Positions 8,690-17,126 of a stretch of 64,000 bases of DNA are shown one piece after another (the first letter of the stretch is position 1; each line of letters starts with the position of its first letter). Source of the DNA: Jiulongibacter sp966250325 (GTDB lineage Bacteria; Bacteroidota; Bacteroidia; Cytophagales; Spirosomataceae); the NCBI GenBank assembly GCA_966250325.1, contig CBINGY010000016.1, forward strand, positions 14,254-78,253, written 5' to 3'. Position numbers and translations under genes: made by a program. The notes below the pieces were generated by a model, which saw only the letters and a list, made by a program, of their open reading frames with translations, made no database searches and was not told where the DNA came from.

Positions 8690-11659
8690 TTAAAATAACT
8701 TCAACGCCTCCCAAAGCACCTCCACGGGGTGTTTGGCTTCGCGGCCGGTGCCATCATGAATCTGGTGCCGGCAGCTGGTGCCGGGTGCGGCTATGATGAC
8801 TTCATCTGGCTGCTGCCGAACGGTCGGGAAAAGCACCAGCTCCCCGATTTTCATGGAAAGATCGTAATGTTCTTTTTCATAGCCAAAGGAGCCACTCATA
8901 CCGCAGCAGCCGCTGGGGATAAGCTGTACCTCGTAGCCTTCGGGCAGAGAAAGCATTTTTTTGGTAGGCACCATGGAGCTCACGGCCTTCTGCTGGCAAT
9001 GGCCGTGTAATTTGATCAGACGTTTTTCGGTTTTGAATACCGACTTGTCAATTCGTTTGGCATCGATTTCACGAGCCAGAAATTCGTCAATCATGAGTGC
9101 ATTCTTGCCGAGCAATTCTGCTTTTACAGCCATGTCTTCATTGACCAGTTCCGGGTAGTCATCACGAAAAGCCAGAATACAGGAAGGTTCTATACCAATG
9201 AGCGGAGTTTCAGCGGTAATGAGATCGGTCAGCATCTCTACATTTTTATTTGCCCGGGCCTTACCTTCATCCAGCATACCTTTTGATAGGTACGGTCTGC
9301 CACTATCCACATGATCTGGAATTACCACCGCATAGCCGAGTTTATGCAGAAGCTGAATCGCTTTTTGACCTATGCTTACGTCATTATAGTTAGTAAATTC
9401 ATCGCAGAAGAAATAGACCTTTCCTTTGCTTCCCTGCTCAAATTCTGCTGCATGCTTATCGTACCATTTCTTCAAGGTGGTGCTATGAAGCAGTGGCATG
9501 GTTCTATCCGGGTGAAAGCCTACCAGTCTGTTACCAATCCGACGAAGAAAATCTGTTTTGAACAGGAAGTTGTACACGCCCGGAGCCACAGAGCCCAGCT
9601 TACTCATTTTGGCAAAATTTGCGATGAGTTTTGACCGAACGGGCACTCCATTTTTCTTTTGGTAGTGGTAGAGAAACTCCATTTTGAGTTTGGCCATATC
9701 CACATTGCTTGGGCATTCAGATTTACATCCTTTGCAGAGCAGACACAAATCCAACACCTCTTTGGCTTCTTTGTTATCAAATCTATCCAGACCATTACCT
9801 TCTACTTTTTCAAAAGAAATCAGACCGTCTTTTCTGGTGAGAGCCTCCCGAAGCATATTGGCCCGGGCCCGGGTGGTATCTTTTTCATTTTTTGTGGCCA
9901 TGTAACTGGGGCACATGCTACCTCCGCTCAAGTGAGATTTACGGCAGTCGCCACTTCCGTTACATTGCTCGGCATGCTGAAGAATATTCTGATTTTTAAA
10001 CCGGAACATGGTGTCAAACTCCGGAGTTTGCTGACCGGCCTCATACCTCAGCATCTCGTTCATTGCAGGAGTATCAACAATCTTATTCGCATTGAAAACG
10101 CCATTGGGATCCCAGGTGTACTTCAGTTTTTTGAGAAGAAGGTAATTTTTGGGTCCAATTTGTTGCGGGATAAATTCCCCTCTTAATCGTCCGTCGCCGT
10201 GCTCGCCACTCAGAGAACCCCTGTAACGTTTGACTAGATCAGAGATATCCTGAGCCACTTCTCTGAATTGCTCTTTACCTGTTTGAGTTTTTAGATTAAT
10301 TATGGGTCGAAGATGTAGCTCACCGCTGCCGGCATGTGCGTAATGAACCATGTCAAATCCTTTGGCAGCCATGGTAGCATCAAATTCATCTATATATTCC
10401 GGCAAATCCTGAACATCAACGGCTGTATCTTCAATGACCGGAACGGCCTTGTCATCTCCGGGCACGTTACCCAAGAGACCAAGCCCGGCTTTTCTGAGGG
10501 TCCAGACCTTTTTCACATCATCCCCGTACAATACCGGATGGTGATATCCGAGATTTTGAGATTTGAGATCGGCTAACACTGCATCTACCTTTTTATCTAA
10601 CTCCTCCTTGGTGTGTTCAGAGATTTCTGTCACCAGCAATGCCACCGGATCTCCCTCCACAAAAAAGCGGTTGGCCATTTGTTCTTTATTGGCTTTTGTA
10701 CATTCCAGAATGTGATGATCCATCAATTCTACTGCCGTGGGGCCATACTTTAAAGCAACAAGATTGGCCCTCAGGGATTCATTGATTGACGGATGATGCG
10801 AGGCAATAACCGCCTGAAATTTGGGAGGAAGCTCATTGACATGAATTTTTATCTCAGTAATGAACATCAGAGTTCCTTCAGATCCGGCAATCAACTTACA
10901 GAAATTGAAGTCTTCGTCAGATTCCGGTGTAAAGGGTTTAGTTTCCAGAAGCTCATCAATCGCATAGCCGGTATTTCTTCTACGGATAGACCTTTTGGGA
11001 TATTCTGCCCGGATCTCGTCGGCGTTTTCCTTACTCGAAAGCATTTCTGCCGCCTGCTGATAGATTCTGTCTTCAAGAGTAAGTTCTTTTTTAAGTCTGA
11101 ACCCTTCAATTTTTTCTTCAAACTCATCCAGGCTCATAGATTTGAACGTAACAAACGAGCCATCGCTCAGAAAACCTTTCACTTCCAGGAGGTGATCGCG
11201 GGTGCTGCCATAAACCACAGAATTACTCCCACAGGAGTTATTTCCTACCATTCCACCTATCATGGCCCGGTTTGCTGTGCTGGTTTCAGGACCAAAATAC
11301 AGACCATAAGGTTTCAGGAACATGTTTAATTCATCGCGAACCACCCCGGGCTGAAGTCTCACCCAGGACTCCTTTTCATTCACCTCCAGAATTTGGGTAA
11401 ACGTACGGGAAACATCTACAATAATTCCCTTACCTACAACCTGTCCGGCAAGGGAAGTTCCGGCCGTACGGGGTACCAGGGTTATTTTTCTTTTACCCGC
11501 AAACCCGATAAGTAGTTTAATATCCTCTTCGTCTTTTGGAAAAGCCACACCAAGCGGCATTTCTCTGTATGCTGAGGCGTCGGTGGCGTAGAGCGTTCTG
11601 GTAAGTTTATCGTCAAAAAATTCACCTTTAAATCTGGAAAGAAGGGGGCCAAAATCCAT
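8690..11659 (-). CDS. FAD-binding oxidoreductase fused to Fe-S domain (GlcD/GlpC-type, D-lactate dehydrogenase-like)
   Basis: Large flavoprotein of 989 residues that probably oxidises a 2-hydroxyacid such as D-lactate or glycolate and passes electrons to the respiratory chain. The N-terminal FAD_binding_4 domain carries PRTAGTSLAGQVVG and GMVGNNSCGSNS; the FAD-oxidase C-terminal domain includes HAGSGELHLRP and SGEHGDGRLRGEF. The C-terminal third is GlpC-like, with CNGSGDC...MCPSY and CLLCKGCKSECPSNVD cysteine clusters and a CCG-type motif SGCCGMSGSFGYE. Separate GlcD and GlpC/GlcF functions are thus fused, as in the YdiJ-like group. The exact substrate cannot be told. The 3' end is duplicated at 7966-7990. 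Confidence 0.88.
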   Translation of the reverse strand: MDFGPLLSRFKGEFFDDKLTRTLYATDASAYREMPLGVAFPKDEEDIKLLIGFAGKRKITLVPRTAGTSLAGQVVGKGIIVDVSRTFTQILEVNEKESWVRLQPGVVRDELNMFLKPYGLYFGPETSTANRAMIGGMVGNNSCGSNSVVYGSTRDHLLEVKGFLSDGSFVTFKSMSLDEFEEKIEGFRLKKELTLEDRIYQQAAEMLSSKENADEIRAEYPKRSIRRRNTGYAIDELLETKPFTPESDEDFNFCKLIAGSEGTLMFITEIKIHVNELPPKFQAVIASHHPSINESLRANLVALKYGPTAVELMDHHILECTKANKEQMANRFFVEGDPVALLVTEISEHTKEELDKKVDAVLADLKSQNLGYHHPVLYGDDVKKVWTLRKAGLGLLGNVPGDDKAVPVIEDTAVDVQDLPEYIDEFDATMAAKGFDMVHYAHAGSGELHLRPIINLKTQTGKEQFREVAQDISDLVKRYRGSLSGEHGDGRLRGEFIPQQIGPKNYLLLKKLKYTWDPNGVFNANKIVDTPAMNEMLRYEAGQQTPEFDTMFRFKNQNILQHAEQCNGSGDCRKSHLSGGSMCPSYMATKNEKDTTRARANMLREALTRKDGLISFEKVEGNGLDRFDNKEAKEVLDLCLLCKGCKSECPSNVDMAKLKMEFLYHYQKKNGVPVRSKLIANFAKMSKLGSVAPGVYNFLFKTDFLRRIGNRLVGFHPDRTMPLLHSTTLKKWYDKHAAEFEQGSKGKVYFFCDEFTNYNDVSIGQKAIQLLHKLGYAVVIPDHVDSGRPYLSKGMLDEGKARANKNVEMLTDLITAETPLIGIEPSCILAFRDDYPELVNEDMAVKAELLGKNALMIDEFLAREIDAKRIDKSVFKTEKRLIKLHGHCQQKAVSSMVPTKKMLSLPEGYEVQLIPSGCCGMSGSFGYEKEHYDLSMKIGELVLFPTVRQQPDEVIIAAPGTSCRHQIHDGTGREAKHPVEVLWEALKLF
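8698..8722. repeat. 25-bp direct repeat, copy 2 (within the oxidoreductase 3' end)
   Basis: This is the functional 3' end of the oxidoreductase coding sequence and differs from 7966-7990 only at 8716/8717-equivalent position (C here, T in copy 1). The copies are in direct orientation, 732 bases apart, and enclose the lipoprotein gene. The arrangement resembles insertion at a gene 3' end with the end regenerated. Confidence 0.7.
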
Positions 11660-11721
11660 TGTAGAAATACGGTTACTAGATATGAGGGCGTAAAGATATT
11701 GTTAAAAATGAAAACCCTCAA

Positions 11722-11764
11722 TTTCCGGAAACGATTGCGTTTTTTCTGCAATCGTTTCCGGAAA
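11722..11764. promoter_or_regulatory. Perfect 17-bp inverted repeat carrying two LacI-family-like operators
   Basis: Arms at 11722-11738 and 11748-11764 are perfect reverse complements around a 9-base T-rich loop. Each arm contains the AAnCGnTT core of LacI-family operators (AAACGATT at 11729-11736 and its complement at 11750-11757), with flanking bases fitting TGnAAnCGnTTnCA at most positions. The two CG centres are 21 bp apart, two helical turns. It sits between the oxidoreductase start (-) and susC (+), with no gene upstream on either strand that it could terminate. A regulatory role is therefore more likely than termination. Confidence 0.55.
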
Positions 11765-11931
11765 ATTATTACGACCGTTTACACATTTTTCGTCTTTGGA
11801 ATTTTGGATTATGGCAGTATGTTTTTGTAGGTTTACGTCCTGTTTCCGGTTATTATACCTTATTTTATGTAAATAGTAACAAATGGTGTCAATACCCGAA
11901 AACCAAATTTCTAAACTTAAATCATAAACCT

Positions 11932-14900
11932 ATGATGAAACAGCTCTACCAAATGAGTCAACTCTGGCTTAAGCTTGGTTCGAAAGTTACCTTGAAAACG
12001 GCAGGAGTAGCTTTCCTTTTTTCATTGATTACTCTGGCTACCCATGCTCAAAACCTAACTGTTACAGGTAAGGTTACTGATGCAAACGGCGGCGAACTGC
12101 CAGGTGTTACTGTACAGCTAAAAGGTAGCACAAACGGCACCTCGACTGGTATTGACGGAAGTTACACTCTATCCAACGTTCCATCTACCGGAACCATCGT
12201 TTACAGTTTTGTCGGCATGCAGGCCCAGGAGATTGCTGTTCAGGGTCGCTCTAGCATTAATGTAACTCTAACAGACGACGATCAGGTTCTGGAAGAAGTA
12301 GTAGTAGTAGGATATGGTACTGTGAAGAAGAAAGATGCCACCGGTGCAGTAAATGCTATCGGTACAAAAGACTTCAACAAAGGTATCATTACTTCTACTG
12401 AACAACTTATGCAAGGACGTGTTCCCGGGGTTCAGATCACTCAAAACAGTGGTGAGCCTGGTGGCGGAATTAACGTAAGGATTCGTGGAACATCTTCGGT
12501 TCGAGGTGGTAACAACCCGCTTTTCGTGGTGGATGGTGTGCCACTTAGTGGTGGAGATATTTCTGGCGGTGGTAGTGCCGGTGGTCTTGGAAACTCGTCT
12601 CCAAGAAACCCGCTAAACTTCCTTAACCCGGATGATATCGAAAGTATGGATATCCTTAAAGATGCTTCTGCTACCGCAATCTACGGTTCGCGTGGTGCTA
12701 ACGGTGTGGTTTTGATAACTACCAAAAAAGGTCGTAAAGGCAAAGGAAACCTGGATTATTCTTATTCTTTGGGTAGAAGTACCATTACTAAGAAATTCGA
12801 TTTGCTTAATGCTGACGAATTTGTAGCGGCTGGCGGACCAAACAACGGAGCAGATACTGACTGGCAGGATGAAGTGTTGCGTACTGCATATACAAACCAA
12901 CACAATGTTTCATACGGCGGTGGAGACGCTTCTGGAAACTATCGCTTTGCAGTTGGATATCTTGATCAGCAAGGTATCATTAATAAATCAAGCCTTACCA
13001 GATATTCTGCAGCCTTTAACGGTAGCAAGAAATTTATCAAAGATCGTCTGACAATCGGATCACAGCTTAACTTGGCAAACACTCTGGACGCGGGTGTTCC
13101 GGTTACTACAAACTCTGGTTTTGAAGGTGACCTTCTGGCAGCTATGCTGAAATCTAACCCAACCAATCCGGTAAGAAATGCCGATGGAACTTTCTATCAG
13201 CCCACTACTACTGAGCCAAACCCTGTGGCGATCATTGAATATACCAATGACAAAACGAATACACTAAGGGCACTGGGTAACGTTAATGCGGAGTTCAGAA
13301 TTCTTGACGGCCTTAACTTCAAAACACAGGCTGGTTTTGACCGCTCGATGTCTGCCAGAAAATCTGCATTCTCTCCTCAGTTAGTGGCTGCTCAGATTGA
13401 AAATGTGGGTCAGGTTTATTTTAATGATATCGAAACCAACAACACTACGTGGGAAAACTACTTTACGTATGACAAAGGTTTCGGGAACATTGATCTGAAC
13501 GCTCTTCTAGGATACTCGTATTATAACTTCCTGTTCTTCTCGAAGTCTGCGAATGCAACCAACTTCAGAGTAGATGACATGGACCTTATGATCAATAACG
13601 TTTCCTCTGCAGATAACTCGAAAGGATTTGGTAGTATCATCAATGGTTCAAATTCGACATTTGACGAACTACAGTCTTATTTCTCCCGTGTGAATCTGGG
13701 TATTTCAGATAAGTACTTACTTACTGCTACCCTGCGTATTGACGGATCAACCCGTTTCGCAGCAGGTAACAAATACGGTATCTTCCCTTCATTCGCTGGT
13801 AAGTGGAGAATTTTTGAGGAGGATTTTGTTCCTAAAAACGTATTCTCTGACCTTGCTATCCGTGTAGGTTACGGTGTTACAGGTAACCAGGAGCTTCCTC
13901 ACAACCTGTATCAGGAGCGTCGTCGTTATGGTAACGCAGGTATTAACAACAGCAGTGCTATTAACAATGGTGGTTTCGGTAACGTAGCTTTTGCAAACCC
14001 GAATCTGAAATGGGAATCTACTTCACAATTTAACATTGGTTTGGATTACGGTTTCGCCGCTGGCAGACTTAGCGGTACGTTAGATTACTATTACAAAAAT
14101 ACCAATGACCTGTTGTTCCAGATATTCTCAGCACAGCCGGCTCCATCACCTTTCGTATGGACAAACCTGGATGCTGATGTGATTAACAAGGGTATTGAAT
14201 TAGGCTTAAACGGTGTAATCATTGATTCAAAAGACTTTGGATTTGAGGTAAACGTGAATGCCGCTTTCAACAAAAACATCGTAGAGAACCTTCTTGGTGT
14301 TTATGATACAGGTGCTATCAACGGTCAGGGCCTTACAGGTGCTTTCGCTCAGCGTCTTGCCAGTGGCCAGCCATTATTTGCCTATTTCCTTCGTGAATTT
14401 GGCGGATACGATGCGGAAGGAAACTCAATCTATCCAAACGGTGACTTCCAGCAGTTCCTTGACGGCAAGAGCCCGAACCCAACTGTTACAGGTGGTTTAA
14501 CTGCTAACCTGCGTTACAAGGCTCTTGATCTGAGCATCTTCTTCAATGGTGCATATGGACAGTACATCTACAGTAACACGGCGAATGCCTTCTTCACAAA
14601 AGGTTCATTTGCTAACGGTAGAAACGTAACCAAAGATGTAGTATCAAGTAACGAAGGACCTTTGAATGCTCCTGATGTATCTACCAGATTCCTTGAGAAA
14701 GGTGATTTTACACGTCTTTCCAACCTAAACCTGGGTTACAGAGTCCCTGTTAAAGGAGATGTGGTTAACAATCTTCGTTTCTATCTGACTGGCCAGAACT
14801 TATTACTGTTTACCAAATACTCCGGACAAGATCCCGAAGTAAACACAAATAAGGCGATCAACGGAATTCCTTCATTTGGAATTGATTATACCGCGTATCC

Positions 14901-14943
14901 AAGAGCGAGAACCTGGACATTTGGAGCAAATATTTCTTTCTAA
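11932..14943 (+). CDS. SusC/RagA-family TonB-linked outer-membrane transporter
   Basis: TonB-dependent outer-membrane porin that imports oligosaccharides or other large nutrients with its SusD partner. The 1003-residue protein has an extended N-terminus and signal peptide ending near THAQ (37-40), a carboxypeptidase-regulatory-like domain at about 42-118 (VTGKVTDANGGELPGVTV), the TonB-box-like EEVVVVGYGTVKKK at 121-134, and a plug with VRIRGTSSVRGGNNPLFVVD and LKDASATAIYGSRGANGV. It ends in a beta-barrel with a terminal Phe (FGANISF). It is followed 28 bases later by SusD. A palindrome with LacI-type sites lies about 170 bp upstream. The substrate is not evident from sequence. Confidence 0.95.
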   Translation: MMKQLYQMSQLWLKLGSKVTLKTAGVAFLFSLITLATHAQNLTVTGKVTDANGGELPGVTVQLKGSTNGTSTGIDGSYTLSNVPSTGTIVYSFVGMQAQEIAVQGRSSINVTLTDDDQVLEEVVVVGYGTVKKKDATGAVNAIGTKDFNKGIITSTEQLMQGRVPGVQITQNSGEPGGGINVRIRGTSSVRGGNNPLFVVDGVPLSGGDISGGGSAGGLGNSSPRNPLNFLNPDDIESMDILKDASATAIYGSRGANGVVLITTKKGRKGKGNLDYSYSLGRSTITKKFDLLNADEFVAAGGPNNGADTDWQDEVLRTAYTNQHNVSYGGGDASGNYRFAVGYLDQQGIINKSSLTRYSAAFNGSKKFIKDRLTIGSQLNLANTLDAGVPVTTNSGFEGDLLAAMLKSNPTNPVRNADGTFYQPTTTEPNPVAIIEYTNDKTNTLRALGNVNAEFRILDGLNFKTQAGFDRSMSARKSAFSPQLVAAQIENVGQVYFNDIETNNTTWENYFTYDKGFGNIDLNALLGYSYYNFLFFSKSANATNFRVDDMDLMINNVSSADNSKGFGSIINGSNSTFDELQSYFSRVNLGISDKYLLTATLRIDGSTRFAAGNKYGIFPSFAGKWRIFEEDFVPKNVFSDLAIRVGYGVTGNQELPHNLYQERRRYGNAGINNSSAINNGGFGNVAFANPNLKWESTSQFNIGLDYGFAAGRLSGTLDYYYKNTNDLLFQIFSAQPAPSPFVWTNLDADVINKGIELGLNGVIIDSKDFGFEVNVNAAFNKNIVENLLGVYDTGAINGQGLTGAFAQRLASGQPLFAYFLREFGGYDAEGNSIYPNGDFQQFLDGKSPNPTVTGGLTANLRYKALDLSIFFNGAYGQYIYSNTANAFFTKGSFANGRNVTKDVVSSNEGPLNAPDVSTRFLEKGDFTRLSNLNLGYRVPVKGDVVNNLRFYLTGQNLLLFTKYSGQDPEVNTNKAINGIPSFGIDYTAYPRARTWTFGANISF

Positions 14944-14971
14944 ACAAGATTATCTTAAAATAGATAGTACA

Positions 14972-16489
14972 ATGAATATTATCAAAAACAATTCAAAATT
15001 AGCACTGGCGATTGGATTGGGAGCTTTTATGCTTAGCTCCTGTACAGATCTCAACGTGGAGGAGAGAGATTCTGTAGTAGTGGAAAGTACGGGTGGAGGG
15101 TTTCAGGCGGGTGACGCAAAAGCTCTTCTTGAGGGTCTGTACAATGGTCTTTCTTTTTATACAGATCAGGGGAACGTTTATTCACTAAACCAGCACCCTA
15201 CGGCAGAGATTATTCCTCCTACCCGTGGTGTTGACTGGGGTGATAATGGTGTATGGCGTACACTGCATTCACATACCTGGGATGCTACGCATGCTCAGGT
15301 ACTTAACTCATGGAACTCTTTGAATGAGAGGTCATACGTTTGCGAGCAAATTCTTGCCTCGAATCCTACTCCTCAGCAAGCGGCCGAGGCGAAGGCTCTT
15401 AGATCCATGTTTATGTGGCAGATTATGGATTTCTGGGGACAGGTTCCAAGAAGAACGGTTGACCAGGGTGTAGATGATCTTCCATCTGTCATGACCCGTT
15501 CAGAAGCGTTTGATTTTATCGTTTCCAATCTGGAAGAGGCTCTTCCAAATCTGGTTACGGCTGGCCCTGCGGCGGTAAACTCAACTTTCTCTAAAGCAGC
15601 AGCTCATCAACTTCTGGCTCGTCTTTATCTGAACAAGGCTGTATACAAATCTGCAAACCCTGCAGGCCCATATACCTTTGACAATGCAGATATGGCGAAA
15701 GTTATCCAGCATGTAGATGCCATGTCAGCAGACGGATATGCACTTGATACTGATTTCTTTAATCCGTTCACTGCAAATAACTCAACTGATAAGGTATTGA
15801 CTACTCAAGCGAACGGGGTACCTAGAAACCGTTGGATGATGACTCTTCACTACAATCAGGGTGGTTTCCCTGCCGAGCGTGATGGTCCGTGGAACGGCTT
15901 TACAACACTTGCCGATTTCTACGATACCTTTGAAGCCGGTGATAAGCGTAAACTGGAAGAAGTAGGCTTCAACGAAGGATACGGAGGAATTCACAAAGGT
16001 TTCCTTGTAGGTCAACAGTATCGTGAAGACCGTTCTCAAATCGTTGACTCACGTTCTCAGAAGCCGCTAGTGTTTTCAAGAGATGTACCTCTTGCAGGTG
16101 CGGCTACTGAAAAAGGTATCCGTGCCATCAAGTATCACCCTACTGACAGAGGCGTTTACCTATTATTCAGATATGCAGATGCTTATTTGATGAAGGCTGA
16201 AGCACTCATGAGAAGCGGACAGTCTGCTGCGGCTCTTGAAATGGTTAATAATCTTCGCTCAATGCGTGGAGCTACTGCACTGGCTTCATTAAATGATGAT
16301 AGCATGTTTGCAGAGCGTGGTCGTGAGCTTTACTGGGAAGCTATTGCCAGAACAGACGAAATTCGTTTTGGCAAGTTTACAAGACAGTATCAGGATATCA
16401 CAATTACTGAGCCTTATACCGTATTGTATCCAATCCCGTCTATCGCGATTGCTTCAAACACAAACCTTACTCAGAACGAGGGGTACTAA
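14972..16489 (+). CDS. RagB/SusD-family nutrient-binding outer-membrane lipoprotein
   Basis: Surface lipoprotein that forms the lid of the SusC transporter. The ATG at 14972 is chosen because it is followed by a clean lipoprotein signal (IGLGAFMLSSC, Cys 24), giving 505 residues; an upstream in-frame ATG at 14876 lies inside susC. The SusD signature is seen in the TPR-like helices (KAAAHQLLARLYLNKAVY) and the C-terminal FRYADAYLMKAEALMRSG with LNDDSMFAERGRELYWEAIARTDEIRFGKF in pieces. A strong terminator follows at 16511-16540. Confidence 0.94.
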   Translation: MNIIKNNSKLALAIGLGAFMLSSCTDLNVEERDSVVVESTGGGFQAGDAKALLEGLYNGLSFYTDQGNVYSLNQHPTAEIIPPTRGVDWGDNGVWRTLHSHTWDATHAQVLNSWNSLNERSYVCEQILASNPTPQQAAEAKALRSMFMWQIMDFWGQVPRRTVDQGVDDLPSVMTRSEAFDFIVSNLEEALPNLVTAGPAAVNSTFSKAAAHQLLARLYLNKAVYKSANPAGPYTFDNADMAKVIQHVDAMSADGYALDTDFFNPFTANNSTDKVLTTQANGVPRNRWMMTLHYNQGGFPAERDGPWNGFTTLADFYDTFEAGDKRKLEEVGFNEGYGGIHKGFLVGQQYREDRSQIVDSRSQKPLVFSRDVPLAGAATEKGIRAIKYHPTDRGVYLLFRYADAYLMKAEALMRSGQSAAALEMVNNLRSMRGATALASLNDDSMFAERGRELYWEAIARTDEIRFGKFTRQYQDITITEPYTVLYPIPSIAIASNTNLTQNEGY

Positions 16490-16510
16490 GAATAATTTGA
16501 TCATACCAAA

Positions 16511-16540
16511 GAATGCCCGAATCATCGGGCATTCTTTTTT
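16511..16540 (+). terminator. Strong Rho-independent terminator after SusD
   Basis: A perfect 10-bp stem (GAATGCCCGA at 16511-16520 with TCGGGCATTC at 16525-16534), a four-base ATCA loop and six T residues at 16535-16540. It separates SusCD from the following lipoprotein genes; partial read-through would give higher SusCD and lower downstream expression. Confidence 0.85.
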
Positions 16541-16553
16541 GTTTCAGTTCACA

Positions 16554-17126
16554 ATGAGAATAAGTTGTTGGCTAAGCCTCTTCGCATTTCTAAGCTTCTC
16601 TTCCTGTTCACAGAGAACAAATAATGCAGAGCTAATTGAAAAGTTAGATCGGCTAAAAGATATGGAGGCCAAGGTGGATATTGAAATAAACGGCAAATCG
16701 TTTTACGATAGCAGTGATGTTTTCCAGTCAAGTATCGTGCTGCATCCGATAAGCATTGAGATTGGATTGAATGATAACCAAAAAGGCTCAAATATTCAGA
16801 TACAAATGAGCCGATCAGATTGGTACAAAAAGGGAAAGCCGGTATTCAATATTAGTTCCATGTATTTTCAGGGTTATCAGGATTATGGCCAGATTCTTAT
16901 TGGAAGGCAGATATCAGGTACACTGGAAGGATATATACTTAGCCGAGCCCGGTTAACTTTTGATGAATTAAAAGAAGAATACGCGGTTCTAAACGTGGAT
17001 GGATTTGTGGTGAAGCCTCAGGATGCCATCATAGAAGCAAATGAGATTCCAATCAAAGGAACCATACTTTTTAAGAAACCATTATACCGACTAGTTGAAC
17101 TTGAGAAAGAGGATATCCGTTTATAA
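16554..17126 (+). CDS. Small lipoprotein in the SusCD locus, unknown function
   Basis: A 190-residue protein. The ATG at 16554 is preferred over the longer open frame that runs back into susD because it gives a lipoprotein signal (SLFAFLSFSSCSQ, Cys 18) and lies just after the terminator. The mature part is beta-rich with no family I recognise (phrases such as DIEINGKSFYDSSDVFQSS and VFNISSMYFQGYQDYGQ). Its 3' end overlaps the next gene by about 30 bases, so the two are probably translationally coupled. Its place between SusD and two giant FG-GAP lipoproteins suggests a periplasmic or surface accessory role, which is inference only. Confidence 0.72.
   Translation: MRISCWLSLFAFLSFSSCSQRTNNAELIEKLDRLKDMEAKVDIEINGKSFYDSSDVFQSSIVLHPISIEIGLNDNQKGSNIQIQMSRSDWYKKGKPVFNISSMYFQGYQDYGQILIGRQISGTLEGYILSRARLTFDELKEEYAVLNVDGFVVKPQDAIIEANEIPIKGTILFKKPLYRLVELEKEDIRL

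Noticed and set aside
9659..10186. 175-residue plus-strand ORF
   Set aside because: It is entirely antisense to the FAD/Fe-S oxidoreductase gene, whose domains are unmistakable. A shadow frame.
11482..11751. 89-residue minus-strand ORF covering the palindrome
   Set aside because: It runs in another frame over the start of the oxidoreductase gene and across the palindrome; no protein character.
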